Assembly: GCA_902790015.1 (NCBI GenBank)
Contig: CADAQF010000044.1
Coordinates: 1-51,088 of the forward strand
Direction: 5' to 3'
Length of the DNA: 51,088 nt
Origin: an uncultured Eubacteriales bacterium
GTDB lineage: Bacteria > Bacillota > Clostridia > Christensenellales > Aristaeellaceae
Made by a program: the position numbers and the translations under genes. This document shows, piece after piece, positions 49,004 through 51,088 of the stretch (positions within the stretch are counted from its first letter, which is position 1; each line of letters opens with the position of its first letter). The notes beneath the pieces are model-generated. The model was given only the letters and a program-made list of their open reading frames with translations, was not told where the DNA came from and searched no databases.

Positions 49004-49657
49004 TCAGATATCTATTTTTTCGAAGCTCCGGATCGATCCGCGTATCGCGGCCCAGGTCATCAGCGCATAGGCAGCAAGCCCCGCGGCCAGGGCCGCCGCC
49101 TGCGTCCCCGCGTATGCCGGGCCCGGCACGTTAAGCGCTTCCAGGCCGGGCACGTGGGGCAGCGCTTCGGCCACCCCTGTCAGCACAAAGGCGCACACGC
49201 AGAACAGGACGAAGGGTTTCCCGATATAATAGCCCGTCCTGAAAAAGCCTCTGAGAAACACCAGGTTGAACAGCCCGAACAGCACCAGCGCCCAGCCCAG
49301 GAACGCCGGGTTGGCGCTCATCAGGGGGTTGGTAAGGTAAGCTTCCACGTTCTTTAGCGCCGTCATGCGCACCACGGTCACCAGCGCCATGACCAGGAAG
49401 CTGCAGCCCTCCAGCAGCATCACGAACAAGAACTTGCCCTTTACGACCTCCGCTTTGGATACAGGCAGCAGCATGGAATACTCGATGTCGCGGTTTTCCC
49501 GCATGGTCTGGAAGGAATAGAAAATGCCCAGGCACGTGAAAAACACGCCCATCAGGATCGGGTAGCCGGGGATCAGGGTAAGCAGTCCGGCGGCCAGGAA
49601 AAAATAGGTTATTGTGGCGGCGGCGAGCCGGCATTCCTTAACGAGCAGATTTTTCAT
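49004..49657 (-). CDS. ABC-2 type transporter permease
   Basis: A 217-residue integral membrane protein with about six helices: residues 20-50, 60-75 (weaker), 83-105, 120-145, 150-175 and 188-205. A cytoplasmic loop MRENRDIEYSMLLPVSKAEV is typical of ABC-2 permeases, where the sequence reads (E)xxxLLPVSKxxxVxGK. It pairs with the ATPase encoded just upstream. The start at 49657 follows AAGGAGG by 8 nt and overlaps the ATPase gene by 20 nt, so the two are translationally linked. Such AbrB/GntR-ATPase-permease sets (YtrBC-like) are often linked to cell-wall-active antibiotics; the substrate here is unknown. Confidence 0.82.
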   Translation of the reverse strand: MKNLLVKECRLAAATITYFFLAAGLLTLIPGYPILMGVFFTCLGIFYSFQTMRENRDIEYSMLLPVSKAEVVKGKFLFVMLLEGCSFLVMALVTVVRMTALKNVEAYLTNPLMSANPAFLGWALVLFGLFNLVFLRGFFRTGYYIGKPFVLFCVCAFVLTGVAEALPHVPGLEALNVPGPAYAGTQAAALAAGLAAYALMTWAAIRGSIRSFEKIDI

Positions 49658-50375
49658 CCCGGGCCTCCTTTTCAAGTCTCAGCATCGTATCCTCCAGCGT
49701 TTCGCCCGGAAGGCCGAGCCGGCTTCTGAATTCCTCCCGTTCTCCCGCCTGTATGATGCGCCCCTCCCGCAGGTAAACGATATGATCGGCGCACTTATCC
49801 AGGTCGGAGGTGATATGGGTGGAAAAAAACAGCGTGATCCCCTGATCCTTTAGCTCCCTGAACAATTCCACCAGCTCGTCCCGGGAAAACGGGTCCAGCC
49901 CGCTGGTGGGCTCATCGAGGATCAGCAGCTCCGCCCTGTGGGACAGCGCCAGCATCAGGTTGCACTTGACCTTCATGCCCTCCGACAGCTCAGACGGCGT
50001 CTTGTTTTCATCCAGGGCGAACAGCTTCATGCAGCTGCGGCAGGCGTCCTCGTCCCACGAGGGATAAAACCGCCGCGTGACGGAGATGAGCTCCCTGATC
50101 GTCTTTTTGGGATAATAGTTCACGGCGCCCGCGGAATAACCGATCCGGGGCTTGATCACGTTTTCGTTCCCCTTGAACGGCATGCCGAAATAGAAGATCT
50201 CGCCCCTGGAAGGGTGGACATACCCCAGCATGGAGCGGATGGTCGTGGTCTTCCCGGCGCCGTTGCGGCCGATAAAGCCGGTAATGGTCCCCGCCTTCAG
50301 CGAAAAGCTGACGTCACGCAGGGAAAAGGCCGGGTAATCCTTTCCCAGCCCCCTTGCCTCACAGATGTCACTCAT
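49638..50375 (-). CDS. ABC transporter ATPase (YtrB-like)
   Basis: A 245-residue ABC ATPase. Walker A GRNGAGKT (36-43), a degenerate signature LSEGMKVK in place of LSGGQ (typical of YtrB/EcsA-type exporters), Walker B LLILDEPTSGLD, and the switch His in FFSTHITSD. It supplies energy to the ABC-2 permease encoded downstream, with which it overlaps. It begins inside the end of the AbrB-type regulator gene (8 nt overlap), completing a three-gene operon. Confidence 0.92.
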   Translation of the reverse strand: MSDICEARGLGKDYPAFSLRDVSFSLKAGTITGFIGRNGAGKTTTIRSMLGYVHPSRGEIFYFGMPFKGNENVIKPRIGYSAGAVNYYPKKTIRELISVTRRFYPSWDEDACRSCMKLFALDENKTPSELSEGMKVKCNLMLALSHRAELLILDEPTSGLDPFSRDELVELFRELKDQGITLFFSTHITSDLDKCADHIVYLREGRIIQAGEREEFRSRLGLPGETLEDTMLRLEKEARDEKSAR

Positions 50376-50583
50376 TTGGTTGTTCCTCCCCGAATATGTG
50401 CCGGCCGAGCATCTCCATTGCCTTTTTGGGCGGTATGGCGATGCCCATCTGCTCGTCTCCCAGCAGCAGCAGCGTGTCTCCCGGATGGATGTCGAATAAT
50501 TCCCGCGCCTGCTTGGGTATCACGATCTGCCCCTTTTCGCCCACGGTGGCGGTCCATGCGTATTTGCCCGGCGGTTTCCTCAT
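50368..50583 (-). CDS. AbrB/SpoVT-family transcriptional regulator
   Basis: A 71-residue protein. The swapped-hairpin DNA-binding domain spans about 10-55: TATVGEKGQIVIPKQARELF and PGDTLLLLGDEQMGIAI are the standard AbrB/MazE/SpoVT pattern (G-x-I-x-I-P-K-x-x-R). The ATG at 50583 follows AAGGAGGA by 8 nt; a longer frame to 50619 would start inside the operator. It is first in an operon with an ABC ATPase and permease, and a palindrome over the promoter -10 box suggests it represses its own operon. Confidence 0.9.
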   Translation of the reverse strand: MRKPPGKYAWTATVGEKGQIVIPKQARELFDIHPGDTLLLLGDEQMGIAIPPKKAMEMLGRHIFGEEQPNE

Positions 50584-50600
50584 GCCTGCGCTCCTCCTTG

Positions 50601-50647
50601 GTATGATTTGTATAACCAATCATACTCGGTATACGATGGATTGTCAA
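50601..50647 (-). promoter_or_regulatory. Promoter with overlapping palindromic operator
   Basis: Minus-strand TTGACA (50647-50642), a 17-nt spacer and TATGAT (50624-50619). A 25-bp palindrome with arms GTATGATT and AATCATAC (50601-50625) covers the -10 box and the start of the transcript, an ideal operator position for the AbrB-type protein just downstream. Confidence 0.8.
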
Positions 50648-50670
50648 GCCCCCGGGAAGGGGATTCGCAG

Positions 50671-51088
50671 CCAGGGCCTGCCGGCCCGTTCGGCTCTGAA
50701 AATGATCCACTGGCCTGTTTTCCGGGCGCTACGACCTCCAAAAGGCTTCCCCTTGAGGGGGTGAGACACGTTCGGCGCACCAAAAGGCTTCCCCTTGAGG
50801 GGGTGAGCAGCGTCTTGGATGACAGGCCTGAGGCCTGTCATCAGCTGCGAACGGGCCGGCAGGCCCTGGTGTCTGTCAGGCGCTGAAATAGTATGATGAA
50901 AAAACTGTAATTTCGCGCCTGACTGATGAGGTGGTCTCCGCTCCCATTCTGCTTTTTATGCACGAGTGTTTTTTGCGGGTGCTCACCGGAGTAACCCAGG
51001 GCCTGCCGGCCCGTTCGTCGGTGAAATCGGTCCACCGGACCGATTTCCGGGCCCTCCTCACCCCAGGGCCTGCCGGCCCGTTCGTCGG
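50671..51088 (+). repeat. Composite dispersed repeat block 2
   Basis: Order: a CAGGGCCTGCCGGCCCGTTC unit with a worn hairpin (50671-50737), two direct copies of CCAAAAGGCTTCCCCTTGAG followed by GGGGTGAG (50738-50803), GACAGGCCT..AGGCCTGTC (50820-50838), an inverted unit (CGAACGGGCCGGCAGGCCCT, 50849 on), and the CTGTCAGGCGC/GCGCCTGAC hairpin (50873-50930). Then come GATGAGGTGGTCTCCG, a unit with the perfect hairpin GAAATCGGTCC-ACC-GGACCGATTTC (51023-51047), and the start of another unit at the window edge. No gene is present. Confidence 0.8.

Noticed and set aside
50671..51088. Possible CRISPR-like array
   Set aside because: The repeats are of unequal length, partly inverted, contain internal palindromes and lack regular unique spacers; no cas gene is near.

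Overview
The window reads as chromosomal DNA of a GC-rich member of the Bacillota, most likely a gut or rumen clostridium of a Christensenellales-like lineage. The evidence is strong AGGAGG-type ribosome binding sites, TTGACA/TATAAT promoters, many intrinsic terminators, an ECF-transporter S component, a YtrB-like ABC system with its own AbrB-type regulator, an ABC-F protein with an attenuator leader, and a barnase/barstar pair. The taxonomic call is inference; there is no rRNA here. A large share of the genes encode secreted proteins with N-terminal signal peptides and SH3, LysM, CnaB or unrecognised extracellular domains.

Layout. 0-0.4 kb: a broken junction between an RHS-type fragment and an FtsH C-terminal fragment. 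0.4-0.8 kb: first small double-glycine-leader LysM gene. 0.8-2.6 kb: ECF S component divergent from a MocR/PdxR-like regulator that has lost its PLP lysine and C-terminus. 2.8-5.2 kb: SH3 secreted protein, then a translationally coupled pair of putative DNA-binding/regulatory proteins. 5.3-9.7 kb (minus): fkp and fucU for L-fucose salvage, followed by an HD phosphohydrolase and a small protein. 10.1-13.6 kb (plus): SH3 protein, phosphodiester glycosidase, GNAT acetyltransferase and two small membrane proteins. 13.6-15.2 kb: DnaA-box cluster and dnaN. 15.3-17.1 kb: SH3-barnase, an AT-rich zinc-ribbon gene, barstar, tRNA-Gln and tRNA-Glu. 17.1-17.8 kb: two more double-glycine LysM cassettes, one broken. 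18-23.4 kb (minus): pyrimidine-nucleoside phosphorylase, a lipoprotein-sized secreted protein, and a 950-residue zinc-finger/repeat protein.

23.7-33.7 kb holds an array of four large paralogous secreted proteins of unknown function (A-D) sharing promoter architecture and an invariant C-terminal SPRV(E/K) tail. It is interrupted by a decayed IS5-family element, an SH3/FMN-binding-like protein and a MITE-like element, and ends with a secreted FMN-binding-like/rhodanese protein. 33.8-34.4 kb: two more double-glycine LysM genes (minus). 34.5-36.9 kb (minus): secreted proteins, including a SAM-HAT-C-like/tyrosine phosphatase fusion. 37.0-37.7 kb: dispersed hairpin repeats. 37.8-40.1 kb: ogt and an ABC-F gene with a leader attenuator. 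40.2-46.3 kb: secreted FMN-binding-like protein and a 1652-residue CnaB-repeat protein. 46.5-48.9 kb: SUV3-like helicase. 49-50.6 kb: AbrB-ATPase-permease operon. 50.7-51.1 kb: dispersed hairpin repeats again.

The strongest candidate for something undescribed is the double-glycine-leader LysM family: five loci in three places, each with a bacteriocin-type GG leader fused to a single LysM domain. The four complete cassettes upstream regions share one promoter-like module (CTGCCG or CTGACA, exactly 17 nt, TATCAATATATG) and a GAACGC/GCGTTC hairpin with a 6-nt loop. The leader suggests export by a peptidase-containing ABC transporter that is not in the window, delivering small wall-binding proteins; this function is inference. 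A second notable signal is the dispersed repeat whose 11-bp stem shows compensatory base changes between copies.
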